Assembly: GCA_022824945.1 (NCBI GenBank)
Contig: JAJDYX010000032.1
Span: 1 to 64,000 of the forward strand
DNA length: 64,000 nt
Origin: Candidatus Latescibacterota bacterium
Lineage (GTDB): Bacteria > Latescibacterota > UBA2968
Direction of reading: 5' to 3'
The position numbers and the translations under genes are program-made. Shown here in pieces: positions 8,422-16,737 of this stretch (positions are counted from its first letter, which is position 1; the number at the start of each line of letters is the position of its first letter). The notes below the pieces were generated by a model. That model was not told the origin of the DNA and ran no database searches. It saw nothing but the letters and a program-made list of their open reading frames with translations.

Positions 8422-9825
8422 ATGAAATATTGCAATGCCATTTTTTGTTTTCTTCTTATCGGGTTGCTGGTTTTGCCATGTGATGCCGATCAATTGGTGC
8501 TGATGTCGCCACATTCAGATGAGATCCAAAACGAGTTTGAGTCGGCTTTTGTGGCTTTTTATCAAAAGACTACAGGGCGAGATGTGCGGGTAGAATGGCT
8601 CGATATCGGTGCGGGTACGAGTGCGATTTTGCGTTATATCAAATCGGAATTTGGGCGGTCGCCAGAGGGCATTGGCATCGATATCTTTTTTGGTGGGGGC
8701 ACCACGCCCTATGTGGATTTGTCTGAGCGAGGGCTGTGTCAACCCTATCGGTTGTCCGATGCAGCACTCAATCGATTACCCGCGCAGATTGGGGGGGTCC
8801 CGCTTTACGATTCGGCCTATCAATGGTATGGTGCAACGCTGTCCGGTTTTGGCATTGTGTATAATCGACGCGTGCTTGAAATTTTGAATTTGCCTATCCC
8901 CCAAACCTGGGCGGATTTGGGCGCGCCGGAATTGTTCTCGTGGGTTGGTTCGGGCGATCCGCGCAAGAGTGGCAGCGTGCATATGGCTTATGAATTAATT
9001 TTGCAGGCTTATGGCTGGGAAAGAGGATGGGAAGTGATTACCACAATGGGAGCCAATGTGCGAAATTTTGGACAAGGTGGCTCTTATGCGCCCAGGGAAG
9101 TTGCTATGGGTGAGGTGGCTTATGGTTTGTCCATCGACTTTTATGCATGGGCACAAGTCGCAGAAGTGGGCGATGCATACGTGGGCTTTGTGATGCCCGA
9201 CAATTTGACTATTGTCAATCCCGATGGTATCGCCATATTAAAGGGTGCGCCAAACCTGGAGGTGGCACAGGTATTTTTGGAGTTTGTGATGTCCGATGCG
9301 GGGCAGAAGCTCTGGTTTTTGAAAAAGGGCGTGCCGGGCGGTCCTGTCGCGAAGCAGTTGAATCGGTTTACCGTATTGCCCGATTTGTACACGCGCTATC
9401 AGATTGATGCTGCGGTGACGTTAAATCCCTTTGAATGGCGTTCCGATTTGATATACAATGCTGAGTTGGGCAGTGGGCGATGGCGCGTGTTGAACGATTT
9501 GATTGGCGTGATGGTCATTGACTCACATCAGGCATTGCAAGCTGCCTATAAGGACGCGATGACAGGTGGCGTGTCAGAAGAAGAACGCAAGATGCTGTCA
9601 TCTGTTCCCATTTCAGAGGCTGAAGCACTGAAGTTGGAGCAGTCATGGGGAGATGCCGAGATGCGCAATCGGACAATGGCTGATTGGACGGATTTTGTGC
9701 GCGACAAATACGGTGCTCGCGATGTGCCTTTGTCTGTGCGTATCACCAATGCGATTACTCTGTTTTTTCCTATGGGCATTGCCGGCTGCGTGGTGGTTTA
9801 TTTGTGGCTGTTACGCAGGAATTAA
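8422..9825 (+). CDS. ABC importer substrate-binding protein with C-terminal membrane anchor
   Basis: A 467-residue extracellular solute-binding protein, type 1/iron-type (ABC periplasmic binding fold). A Sec signal (about residues 1-22) is followed by 'LVLMSPHSDEIQNEFESAF', a usual opening of Fbp/Fut-type binding proteins, and 'GFGIVYNRRVLEILNLPIPQTWADL' near the hinge region is also typical. The segment after about residue 385 is additional. It ends in a strong hydrophobic helix (about 441-463) and a short basic tail, 'LLRRN', which would tether the protein to the inner membrane; free periplasmic relatives lack this. The Cys near the signal end is not in a good lipobox. First gene of a three-gene operon with an ATPase and a double-domain permease. 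The ligand may be ferric iron, phosphonate or a polyol phosphate; this is not decided by sequence. Confidence 0.85.
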   Translation: MKYCNAIFCFLLIGLLVLPCDADQLVLMSPHSDEIQNEFESAFVAFYQKTTGRDVRVEWLDIGAGTSAILRYIKSEFGRSPEGIGIDIFFGGGTTPYVDLSERGLCQPYRLSDAALNRLPAQIGGVPLYDSAYQWYGATLSGFGIVYNRRVLEILNLPIPQTWADLGAPELFSWVGSGDPRKSGSVHMAYELILQAYGWERGWEVITTMGANVRNFGQGGSYAPREVAMGEVAYGLSIDFYAWAQVAEVGDAYVGFVMPDNLTIVNPDGIAILKGAPNLEVAQVFLEFVMSDAGQKLWFLKKGVPGGPVAKQLNRFTVLPDLYTRYQIDAAVTLNPFEWRSDLIYNAELGSGRWRVLNDLIGVMVIDSHQALQAAYKDAMTGGVSEEERKMLSSVPISEAEALKLEQSWGDAEMRNRTMADWTDFVRDKYGARDVPLSVRITNAITLFFPMGIAGCVVVYLWLLRRN

Positions 9826-9837
9826 AAAGGGTGCGAC

Positions 9838-10929
9838 ATGTTCGGAATTAAGCTGGAAAATGTAACCAAACGTTTTGACAATGTTCTGGCATTGGATCGC
9901 ATCAATCTGGAAATTGACGCGGGGGAGTTCTTTTTTTTGTTGGGTCCCTCTGGTTGTGGCAAAACCACATTGCTGCGTATTTTGGCGGGTTTTGAGCAGC
10001 CCGAGAGTGGCCGGGTGCTTTTTGATGAACGCGATGTGACTGCTGTGCCTCCGCACGAGCGCAATACGGGCATGGTGTTTCAGAATTATGCCTTGTGGCC
10101 TCACATGACGGTTTGGAAAAATGTAGAATACGGCCTTACGATGCGCAATATGCCACAGCACGAGCGCGACCAAAAAGTGAAGCGCGCTCTGGAAATGGTT
10201 CAGATGAGCGGTTATGCCAGACGCTCGCCCAATCAGCTTTCGGGGGGGCAGCAACAGCGCGTGGCACTGGCGCGGGCACTGGTTATAGAACCGGATGTTG
10301 TGTTGTTGGACGAGCCGCTTTCCAATCTGGATGCGCGATTGCGGTTGGAGATGCGGGAGCAGTTACAGGATTTGCAGCGGACTCTGGATGTTACGATGAT
10401 TTATGTGACACACGATCAAAAAGAAGCGCTGGCTATGGGCGACCGCATTGCGGTTATGCAGATGGGTAGGGTGGCGCAAATCGGTACGCCACGGGATATT
10501 TACAGGCAACCGCTCACGCGCTTTGTCGCGGATTTTATTGGCGAGATCAATTTGATTTCCGGGAAGATAAAATCTGTGGAATCCGAGGTGGTTGCTGTAA
10601 CAGATGTGGGAGATATTCGCGGGCAGGCGGGATATGAGGGTATTCAGGTCGGGGATCGGGTGTTGTGCGCGATTCGACCCGAGGCGATGGATTTTCTTTT
10701 AGATGAATCTGGGGCGGTAGATAATGTCATTTTTGGGCGTGTGCGGCGTGCGATTTATCTGGGCGAAGTCGAGCAATTTTTTGTTGAATTGGCAAGTGGG
10801 AATCAGGTCAAATTAATTAAGTACGACGCGACTATGCAGCACGCACAACCCGGCGATGAGGTGCGACTGGGGTTTTCGCAAGTGGTCATGTTGCGCGATG
10901 AAGGGGAGGACCGCGATGAAGCGGTTTGA
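9838..10929 (+). CDS. ABC importer ATPase (FbpC/PotA/UgpC-like)
   Basis: A 363-residue importer ATPase. Walker A GPSGCGKTT starts at residue 36, the signature LSGGQQQR at 134-141, Walker B 'VVLLDEP' has Asp158 and Glu159, and the H-loop is 'YVTHDQKEA'. A C-terminal TOBE-type regulatory domain covers about 240-355. 'GLTMRNMPQHER' and 'RDIYRQPLTRFVADFIGEINL' are characteristic of the CUT1/Fe3+/polyamine group. It starts 12 bp after the binding protein gene (AAGGGTG upstream). Its end overlaps the permease start by 14 bp, which points to translational coupling. It powers uptake with the permease encoded next. Confidence 0.93.
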   Translation: MFGIKLENVTKRFDNVLALDRINLEIDAGEFFFLLGPSGCGKTTLLRILAGFEQPESGRVLFDERDVTAVPPHERNTGMVFQNYALWPHMTVWKNVEYGLTMRNMPQHERDQKVKRALEMVQMSGYARRSPNQLSGGQQQRVALARALVIEPDVVLLDEPLSNLDARLRLEMREQLQDLQRTLDVTMIYVTHDQKEALAMGDRIAVMQMGRVAQIGTPRDIYRQPLTRFVADFIGEINLISGKIKSVESEVVAVTDVGDIRGQAGYEGIQVGDRVLCAIRPEAMDFLLDESGAVDNVIFGRVRRAIYLGEVEQFFVELASGNQVKLIKYDATMQHAQPGDEVRLGFSQVVMLRDEGEDRDEAV

Positions 10930-12601
10930 TCTCAATTGGCCCACGCTCATTTTCCTGGTGGGGTTGATCGGCTTTTTTGCCTTGTTTTTGTTTTATCCTC
11001 TGTGGTATGCCTTTGTGCAGTCGCTGGTGGTGGATGGCAGGTTCACGTTTGCGTTTTACGAATTGATGGTGACGAGTCCGGTTTATCAGGAATCTATTCT
11101 CAATAGTTTTCGGCTGGGGATGATTACGACCATTGCGACTACGTTGCTCAGCTTGCCTCTGGCGTTTTTGCTGGTGCGATACGATTTTGCTGGCAAAGGA
11201 TTTCTCAATGGTTTGATTCTGGTGCCGATGGTTTTGCCTCCGTTTGTGGGGGCGATTGGCATGAAGCAGATGTTTGCGCGTTTTGGCTCCATCAATTTGC
11301 TGCTTCTGGATTTGGGGCTTATCGATCAGCCCATAGATTGGTTTGGCGGCGGTGGTTTTGTGGGCGTGGTGATTTTAGAGGTGCTGCATCTCTATCCCAT
11401 TATGTATCTCAATGTGGCCGCTGCTCTTGCCAATGTCGATCCGAGTTTGGAAGAGGCGGCGCGCAATATGGGCAGTAGGGGGTTTCGCCTTTTTCGCACG
11501 GTGACATTTCCGCTGATGTTGCCGGGCTATTTTGCCGGGGCGATTATTGTTTTTATCTGGGCGTTTACCGATTTGGGAACGCCGCTTATTTTCAATTATC
11601 GGCAGGTTGTGGCGGTCGAGATTTTCAATTCTATTGAGGATATTAACGAAAATCCAATGGCTTACGCGCTCGTTGTCTTTGTGTTGCTGTTGACGGTCTT
11701 TTTCTTTTATCTGTCAAAGGCGATGCTGGGCAATCGCCGCTATGAGATGATTGCGCGAGGGTATATCAGTTCGGGGTCGCGTCCCGCTTCTCGCGGGATG
11801 ACTGTGTTGATTTATGCCGCGATGCTGTCGCTTACGGGCATTGCGCTGATTCCGCATCTGAGTGTGTTTTTGACGTCTATTGCCGAGCGCTGGTTTATGG
11901 CTGTGTTGCCCCAGGAGACGACCGGGCGTTTTTATACGATGGTTTTTGAACACCCGATGTCTCTGTCCAGTATTGAGATGAGTCTGATGTTGAGTGTGTT
12001 GAGTACGACGCTGGATATTGGTCTGGGCATTGCCATTGCGTATTTGTTGACGCGCACGCGCATTCCGTATAAGGGCGTTTTAGATGCGATGGCGATGTTG
12101 CCTCTGGCACTGCCGGGTCTGGTGCTGGCTTTTGGGTATCTGGCGGGGTATTCGGGCACTTTTTTGGATGCGCGGCACTATCCCGTGCCACTGCTGGTTA
12201 TTGCTTATGCGGTGCGGCGATTGCCCTATATGGTGCGTGCGGCGTATGCGGGATTTCAGCAGACGAGTGTGACGCTGGAAGAGGCGGCTCAAAATTTGGG
12301 GGCTTCCCGGTTGCGCACGCTTTTTCAAATTACATTTCCGCTGATTTTAGCCAATCTGGTGGCTGGCGGTATTTTGTGTTTTGCGTTTGCAATGCTCGAG
12401 GTGAGCGATAGTTTGATTTTGGCACTTAAGGACGAATACTATCCCATCACAAAAGCGATTTACGCGCTTATGGGGCGCATTGCGGATGGCGCGTATTTGG
12501 CCAGTGCGATGGGTGTTTTTGGTATGGTGTTGTTGATTGTGAGTTTGTTTTTGGCCGGGCGATTTTTGGGCAGGCGCATGGGTGAGTTGTTCCGCGCTTA
12601 A
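10916..12601 (+). CDS. ABC importer permease with two fused BPD_transp_1 domains (FbpB-like)
   Basis: A 561-residue inner-membrane permease with two permease domains in one chain, as in ferric iron transporters of the FbpB/SfuB kind. Both EAA coupling loops are visible: 'LEEAARNMGSRGFRLFRTV' in the first half and 'LEEAAQNLGASRLRTLFQI' in the second. The ATG at 10916 is preferred because a GGGGAGGA ribosome site ends 5 nt before it and the protein then begins with a normal cytoplasmic tail (MKRFDLNWPTL). An earlier ATG at 10856 would add 20 residues inside the ATPase gene. The fused architecture and the binding protein type favour Fe(III) or a related oxyanion/phosphonate substrate. Confidence 0.9.
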   Translation: MKRFDLNWPTLIFLVGLIGFFALFLFYPLWYAFVQSLVVDGRFTFAFYELMVTSPVYQESILNSFRLGMITTIATTLLSLPLAFLLVRYDFAGKGFLNGLILVPMVLPPFVGAIGMKQMFARFGSINLLLLDLGLIDQPIDWFGGGGFVGVVILEVLHLYPIMYLNVAAALANVDPSLEEAARNMGSRGFRLFRTVTFPLMLPGYFAGAIIVFIWAFTDLGTPLIFNYRQVVAVEIFNSIEDINENPMAYALVVFVLLLTVFFFYLSKAMLGNRRYEMIARGYISSGSRPASRGMTVLIYAAMLSLTGIALIPHLSVFLTSIAERWFMAVLPQETTGRFYTMVFEHPMSLSSIEMSLMLSVLSTTLDIGLGIAIAYLLTRTRIPYKGVLDAMAMLPLALPGLVLAFGYLAGYSGTFLDARHYPVPLLVIAYAVRRLPYMVRAAYAGFQQTSVTLEEAAQNLGASRLRTLFQITFPLILANLVAGGILCFAFAMLEVSDSLILALKDEYYPITKAIYALMGRIADGAYLASAMGVFGMVLLIVSLFLAGRFLGRRMGELFRA

Positions 12602-12781
12602 ATGCAAAGGGACTTGCTGTTGCCGAATTCCAAATGGTTTTTTTTCTATATATTTTCTAACTCAAGTTGTGTGGTATAAAGCAGAAATACTATCACAGTC
12701 TGGGATGAAGAAAACTTCGACGATTTTGGGACGATTGAGACTGTATTACGTCTTTTAAGACCATATAAAGTCTTACAAAAG

Positions 12782-12832
12782 AGCCAATCCGACTATTCTA
12801 AGACGATATGATATAGTTAGATTGGCTTTTTT
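12782..12832 (+). terminator. intrinsic terminator in the gap after the importer operon
   Basis: A long hairpin, AGCCAATC-c-GACTAT paired with ATAGTT-a-GATTGGCT (12782-12827), has one mismatch and is followed by a T run. It ends transcription roughly 180 nt after the importer operon and lies before the sigma54 promoter of the lyase gene. Confidence 0.8.
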
Positions 12833-12883
12833 CTTTATGTAAAACAACGCTTTACGAATATAGATCTCTGGACAACGCTCATA

Positions 12884-12900
12884 TTGGCACGCTTTTTGCC
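12884..12900 (+). promoter_or_regulatory. sigma54 (RpoN) promoter upstream of the PL8 lyase
   Basis: TTGGCACG-CTTT-TTGCC matches the -24/-12 consensus, with GG and GC separated by exactly 10 bp (GG at 12886-12887, GC at 12898-12899). It is about 190 bp before the lyase start. Palindromic pieces such as GTCTTTTAAGAC (12750-12761) lie about 120-130 bp upstream and could be activator sites. Confidence 0.75.
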
Positions 12901-13089
12901 TTTAAATTAAATGTCAGATTTCCTTAACTCTACACCAAAACGATGCTGTTGCCAAATTCCGGATTCTGCCCGATTGTAACTAAACATAAGGCTTGCAAAT
13001 CCTTATTTTAGGCCACAAATAGCTGTTTATCAATCGTAGGCTTCTCTCTCGACCAATTCGGCAACAGCATTCAAAGCGGGGGAACTCCT

Positions 13090-16000
13090 ATGAACTTGCA
13101 CAGATGGGTAATTATTTCTGTAAACTTTTTACTTGGGATGGTTGGGGTTGCGATGGCACAGAATACACCATGGCGCTATGATTTTGAGGAGATGTCGGGG
13201 GCCTATCAGGCAGATGCAGGCAACGAGGTTTCGCTTTCTACGAGACGTTATAAGTGGGGAGCGCAATCTCTGAAGTGGTCATGGGAGAATAAAGGACGGC
13301 TTGTGTTCACGGATCCGGCCACACAACGCAATCAGGCTCTGAACGGATTTCGGGCGTGGGTGTATAACGAAGAGGCACGCGATGAGGTGCTGACGTTTGG
13401 GTTTGGGACGGAATCCGAACTGGCGGCAAATAATCCGCGTTATCAATTTGAGTTTGGTTTGAATTTTACGGGCTGGCGGACGATGTGGATCAGTTTGCCA
13501 GGGGATGCGCGAAACAATTCTTATACGGGCTCGAGATATGGGCGGGTGACAGCGTTTGATATCCGGGCGCCAAATAGCGGGACTGTGTATCTGGATTTGA
13601 TGGAATTGATGGAAAGTATTGACTGGAAGCGGTCTGCCGACGCGCAGGTTCCATTTGTCAATGCGAGGAGAGCAGATAGAACGCGCGAATACCGGTGGAG
13701 TCTGAATACATTGCCGGATCCGCTTCCTTCGCAGATCGCCGATGAAGAACGAGAGGCTTTTGAGACGATTGCCCGGCGATATGAGGCCTGGGTTCTGGGC
13801 GATGGGGTGAAGGAGGACCAGCGGGAGCCAGTGAGGATTCGGCTCAATGAGCTTACAGCATACATAAGGCGCGGGCATAGCAATCTAACAGATTACGAGA
13901 TTCGACGCGAGGATGACCGAATTTTGGGAAAGCCTCTGTTTGCAGCCGTGTCGCCCTATACACCCTCTTTTCGGAGTTTTTTTCAGGATGTTTTGTTGCG
14001 TCTGGTGCTGGATTATCGGTTGAATGGCAATGAGGAAGCCAGAGATCGCGTGATAGATATCTTCGATTATCTGCACGATCAGGGTTGGGCAGAAGGCAGT
14101 GCCCTCGGCGCGGTGCATCACGAGTTTTTGCGGATTGCAAGCTATGCGCATGCGGTGTATTTGATGCGTGATATTCTGGTGGATACGGAGCGGCTGGAAC
14201 GAGAGTTGGCGACGTTGAGATGGTATAGCATGTTTGGCGAGTTGTATGAACAGACCTGGGATCCGGGCACGAATGCGGATTTTTTGCGTTCGGTAGGGAT
14301 GTATCGCTTGTTGTGCATTTTGATGATGGACGATACGCCTGAAAAAGTGGCGAATATGCGCCGCTATGTCGCCTGGTTAAATAATGCGCTGGATATTGCG
14401 CCGGGGTGGCTGGATACGATTAAGCCAGATTTTGTGGGGTTTCACCATCGGGGTATCTATGCCAATGCGTATGCGCCAAATGCTTTTCATGTGGCTTCAA
14501 TTCTGGTGTATTTGTTGCACGATACGCCTTTTGCGGTTGCAGATGATAAGCGCGAGAATTTGAAGCAGGCGCTGTTGACGTTCAGGGTGATGGCGAATAC
14601 GTATGATATTTCAACGGCTATCGGTGGTCGCTTTCCGCTCAATACAACGGTAACTGATGGACATGTGCCGGCGTATATGTATATGGCTTTGAGCTATCCC
14701 TCGGTGGATGTAGAACTGGCTGGTACATTTATGCAGCTTTGGAGACCTCAGTCGCAGTTGCTGATAGAAGGTTTGTTTGAACAGGTAGCTTCGCGGATTA
14801 TGTATTTGCACACGCTGGGCGCGATGCAGATGATGGCGGATTTTGCAAGTGCGGGGTACCCACCTATCGCTGTGCCGTCCGGGCACTGGACGCTGCCTTA
14901 TGGCGCGCTGTCCATTCATCGACGCGGGGAGTGGATGGTGAGTATGAAGGGGTGGAGCAAATATGTGTGGGATTTTGAGTCGTCGGGGAGCAATAATCCG
15001 CTTGGTCGTTATTTGAGCTATGGTTCGATGTTGATCTACGCCAGCGGTGATCCGGTTGGCCGGGAGGCAAGTGGGATTGTGCGAGATGGGTGGGATAGGA
15101 GTATGTGGCCGGGTACGACAGTGATTCGTCTGAGTCATGCAGAACTCGGCCAGCAGCGGCACCATCGCAATTTTTCGGATGAGACGTTTGTGGGTGGGGT
15201 GAATGTAGAAGGACAAAATGGTGTGTTCGCATTGAAGTTGCACGATACGAGATTCAATACGAGTTTTCGGGCGGTTAAGACGGTGTTTTGTTTTGACGAT
15301 GTGCTGGTCTGTCTGGGTTCGGGTATAGAGAATGATGATGGCGGGCATGCGACGGTAACGCCATTGTTTCAGGCGTCTATTTCTGAGGATCGTTCTACAG
15401 GGGTGAATGGGGAGCGTGTGCAGGCGATTCCTTATGCGTTTTCGGGAACGACGGGGCAGAGGGTATGGGTGATGGATTCCAGAGGCAATGGGTATGTGAT
15501 TCCGGATGGGGGCGACTTGCGCGTGCAGCGGCAGGTGCAAACTCCTGGGGATTTTGGTAATGATAGCGGTGGTACAGGGGCTTTTGAGTTGGCGTATCTG
15601 GATCACGGTCCTATGCCTCAAGGTGCGTCCTATCACTATGCCGTGCTGGTGCAGCGGTCGCCGGATAGGGTAAGTACATTTGCCCAGTCGCCTGAGTATG
15701 ATGTCTGGCAGAAAGACCACGAGGCACATATCGTGCATCATCGCGGGATGAAGGCGATGGGTTACGCGCTGTTCGATGCGGATGCAAGGCCAGCAAATGG
15801 TTCGATTGTGTCTGTATCTTTGCCGAGTTTGGTTATGACTCGCGAAATGAATGACGGTTTATTGCTTTCGGTGGCTGATCCGGATTTTGGGTGGAGCTGG
15901 GAGATCCAAACACCGCACCGGCAAGATGGTTCGCTAATTGTCAATCAGGCGAGTGAGCCTCGGAAGGTAGAGGTGACAGTGCGCGGAAAATGGACTCTGG

Positions 16001-16350
16001 ATCAGTCCTATGATCTGGCAGAGGTTGTAGATGAGGGGGAGGATCAGACGGTTGTGGCGTTTATGTGTCAGGATGGCAAGAGCGTGGAGGTGAAACTGGT
16101 CAGGTCAGGTATTGGTGTTGCAAATCTGGATTTTGATGGGGACGGTGCGGTTGGGTTCACGGATTTTTTGCTCTTTTCCAGCAAATTTGGTCTGTCGGAG
16201 GGTGATGCGGGTTTTGAATCAAGATACGATTTGGATGGTAATGGTATGGTGGGGTTTAGCGATTTTCTGATTTTTGTACAGGGATTTGGCAAGCCGGTGA
16301 GTGGCAAACCAGTGGCTCTCCAGAATGGAGGAGAAAGATTGGGGTCGTGA
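13090..16350 (+). CDS. secreted chondroitinase-ABC-like polysaccharide lyase (PL8) with C-terminal dockerin-like module
   Basis: A 1086-residue exported enzyme. A signal peptide (cleavage near residue 23, AMA/QNT) is followed by a jelly-roll N-terminal lyase domain ('SLKWSWENKGRLVF', 'FNFTGWRT'-type strands), the alpha/alpha toroid catalytic domain and the beta super-sandwich domains of PL8. Residues matching the Proteus vulgaris chondroitinase ABC active site can be placed: His453 in 'FHHRG', a Tyr at 457 or 461, Arg514 in 'IGGRFPLN' and Glu630 in 'WDFESSG'. The family cleaves hexosaminidic bonds next to uronic acid in chondroitin, dermatan or hyaluronan by beta-elimination. Residues about 1013-1063 form a dockerin-like double repeat ('DFDGDGAVGFTDFLLF', 'DLDGNGMVGFSDFLIF'), unusual for PL8. 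It is transcribed alone from a sigma54 promoter. The ribosome site is GGGGGA. Confidence 0.85.
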   Translation: MNLHRWVIISVNFLLGMVGVAMAQNTPWRYDFEEMSGAYQADAGNEVSLSTRRYKWGAQSLKWSWENKGRLVFTDPATQRNQALNGFRAWVYNEEARDEVLTFGFGTESELAANNPRYQFEFGLNFTGWRTMWISLPGDARNNSYTGSRYGRVTAFDIRAPNSGTVYLDLMELMESIDWKRSADAQVPFVNARRADRTREYRWSLNTLPDPLPSQIADEEREAFETIARRYEAWVLGDGVKEDQREPVRIRLNELTAYIRRGHSNLTDYEIRREDDRILGKPLFAAVSPYTPSFRSFFQDVLLRLVLDYRLNGNEEARDRVIDIFDYLHDQGWAEGSALGAVHHEFLRIASYAHAVYLMRDILVDTERLERELATLRWYSMFGELYEQTWDPGTNADFLRSVGMYRLLCILMMDDTPEKVANMRRYVAWLNNALDIAPGWLDTIKPDFVGFHHRGIYANAYAPNAFHVASILVYLLHDTPFAVADDKRENLKQALLTFRVMANTYDISTAIGGRFPLNTTVTDGHVPAYMYMALSYPSVDVELAGTFMQLWRPQSQLLIEGLFEQVASRIMYLHTLGAMQMMADFASAGYPPIAVPSGHWTLPYGALSIHRRGEWMVSMKGWSKYVWDFESSGSNNPLGRYLSYGSMLIYASGDPVGREASGIVRDGWDRSMWPGTTVIRLSHAELGQQRHHRNFSDETFVGGVNVEGQNGVFALKLHDTRFNTSFRAVKTVFCFDDVLVCLGSGIENDDGGHATVTPLFQASISEDRSTGVNGERVQAIPYAFSGTTGQRVWVMDSRGNGYVIPDGGDLRVQRQVQTPGDFGNDSGGTGAFELAYLDHGPMPQGASYHYAVLVQRSPDRVSTFAQSPEYDVWQKDHEAHIVHHRGMKAMGYALFDADARPANGSIVSVSLPSLVMTREMNDGLLLSVADPDFGWSWEIQTPHRQDGSLIVNQASEPRKVEVTVRGKWTLDQSYDLAEVVDEGEDQTVVAFMCQDGKSVEVKLVRSGIGVANLDFDGDGAVGFTDFLLFSSKFGLSEGDAGFESRYDLDGNGMVGFSDFLIFVQGFGKPVSGKPVALQNGGERLGS

Positions 16351-16370
16351 TGTTCGGAGGGTATAACAAA

Positions 16371-16403
16371 AAAGCCGCCACATTGCGTGGCGGCTTTTTT
16401 TAT
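16371..16403. terminator. bidirectional intrinsic terminator
   Basis: GCCGCCAC/GTGGCGGC (16374-16381, 16387-16394) with a 5-nt loop, preceded by A residues and followed by T residues. It can end the PL8 lyase transcript and the opposing DUF5069-like gene, whose stop codon overlaps its edge. Confidence 0.9.
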
Positions 16404-16678
16404 TCCTTAGAATGCGACTTGTCCCAGATGGGTTTTACTTTTTCGATGACTTCGGCATCGGTCGGACTGGACGCGACGATGTTTGTAAATTCTTCAGCTT
16501 CAACCCCAAGTTCCTCCAGGAACTTTCTGTCAGCTGGTCACGGATAGATGTAGTCACCGATGCAGCCTCGCAATTTTGCGCGGGCTTTATCTGTTATGCG
16601 CGGTAGCCAGGGCATGTCGCCCATGTAAAGCTGACGGCTGCGCGGTCTAAAATCAACAGCGGAACTGAGTTTGTCCAT
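16400..16678 (-). CDS. DUF5069-like small protein with in-frame TGA (candidate selenoprotein)
   Basis: A 92-codon frame that is open apart from one TGA at codon 47 (16540-16538). It begins at ATG 16678 with a perfect AAGGAGG 5 nt upstream and ends in TAA at 16402-16400. Before the TGA the product reads '...MPWLPRITDKARAKLRG' and '...GDYIYP'. Directly after it, in the same frame, it reads 'PADRKFLEELGVEAEEF'. This is the DUF5069 pattern (LPR..DKaRA...GeY....C.lDrrfL.flGi), in which, as I recall the family, the residue at the TGA is usually Cys. A perfect 7-bp hairpin with a UGGA loop lies 12 nt after the TGA, as in bacterial SECIS elements. Function of the family is unknown. Alternatives are a nonsense mutation or a sequencing error. 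Confidence 0.6.
16508..16525 (-). promoter_or_regulatory. SECIS-like hairpin downstream of the in-frame TGA
   Basis: On the minus strand AAGUUCC-UGGA-GGAACUU forms a perfect 7-bp stem with a 4-nt loop that has G at its second position. The apical loop lies 19 nt after the UGA, within the 16-37 nt spacing generally accepted for bacterial SECIS elements. It is also a coding palindrome, so chance is possible. Confidence 0.4.
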
Positions 16679-16737
16679 TGATTCCTCCTTATGTTGTAAT
16701 TATCTACAAATTAGTGATTTTGGCAGTGAATAGCAAG

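Larger units (their letters stand above)
12615..13069. repeat. 455-bp intergenic segment bounded by 15-bp inverted repeats (MITE-like)
   Basis: TGCTGTTGCCGAATT stands at 12615-12629 and its reverse complement at 13055-13069, at the two ends of the gap between the importer operon and the lyase gene. A third, near-identical direct copy (one base different, CAAATT) is at 12944-12958. The segment contains no convincing gene, one terminator and the sigma54 promoter. It could be a small non-autonomous element or a set of regulator sites. No clear target-site duplication was seen. Confidence 0.45.

Noticed and set aside
12705..12758. 17-codon frame MKKTSTILG... before the terminator at 12782, as a leader peptide
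   Set aside because: No ribosome site in place, no run of regulatory codons, and the terminator is far from the next gene.
14611..15741. 376-codon minus-strand frame inside the lyase gene
   Set aside because: Antisense shadow, rich in His, Arg, Ile and Pro; no motif or start signal; the lyase catalytic residues are on the plus strand.
16400..16537. Reading the part after the TGA as a separate gene
   Set aside because: No start codon or ribosome site after the TGA, and the peptide continues the upstream family pattern in the same frame.
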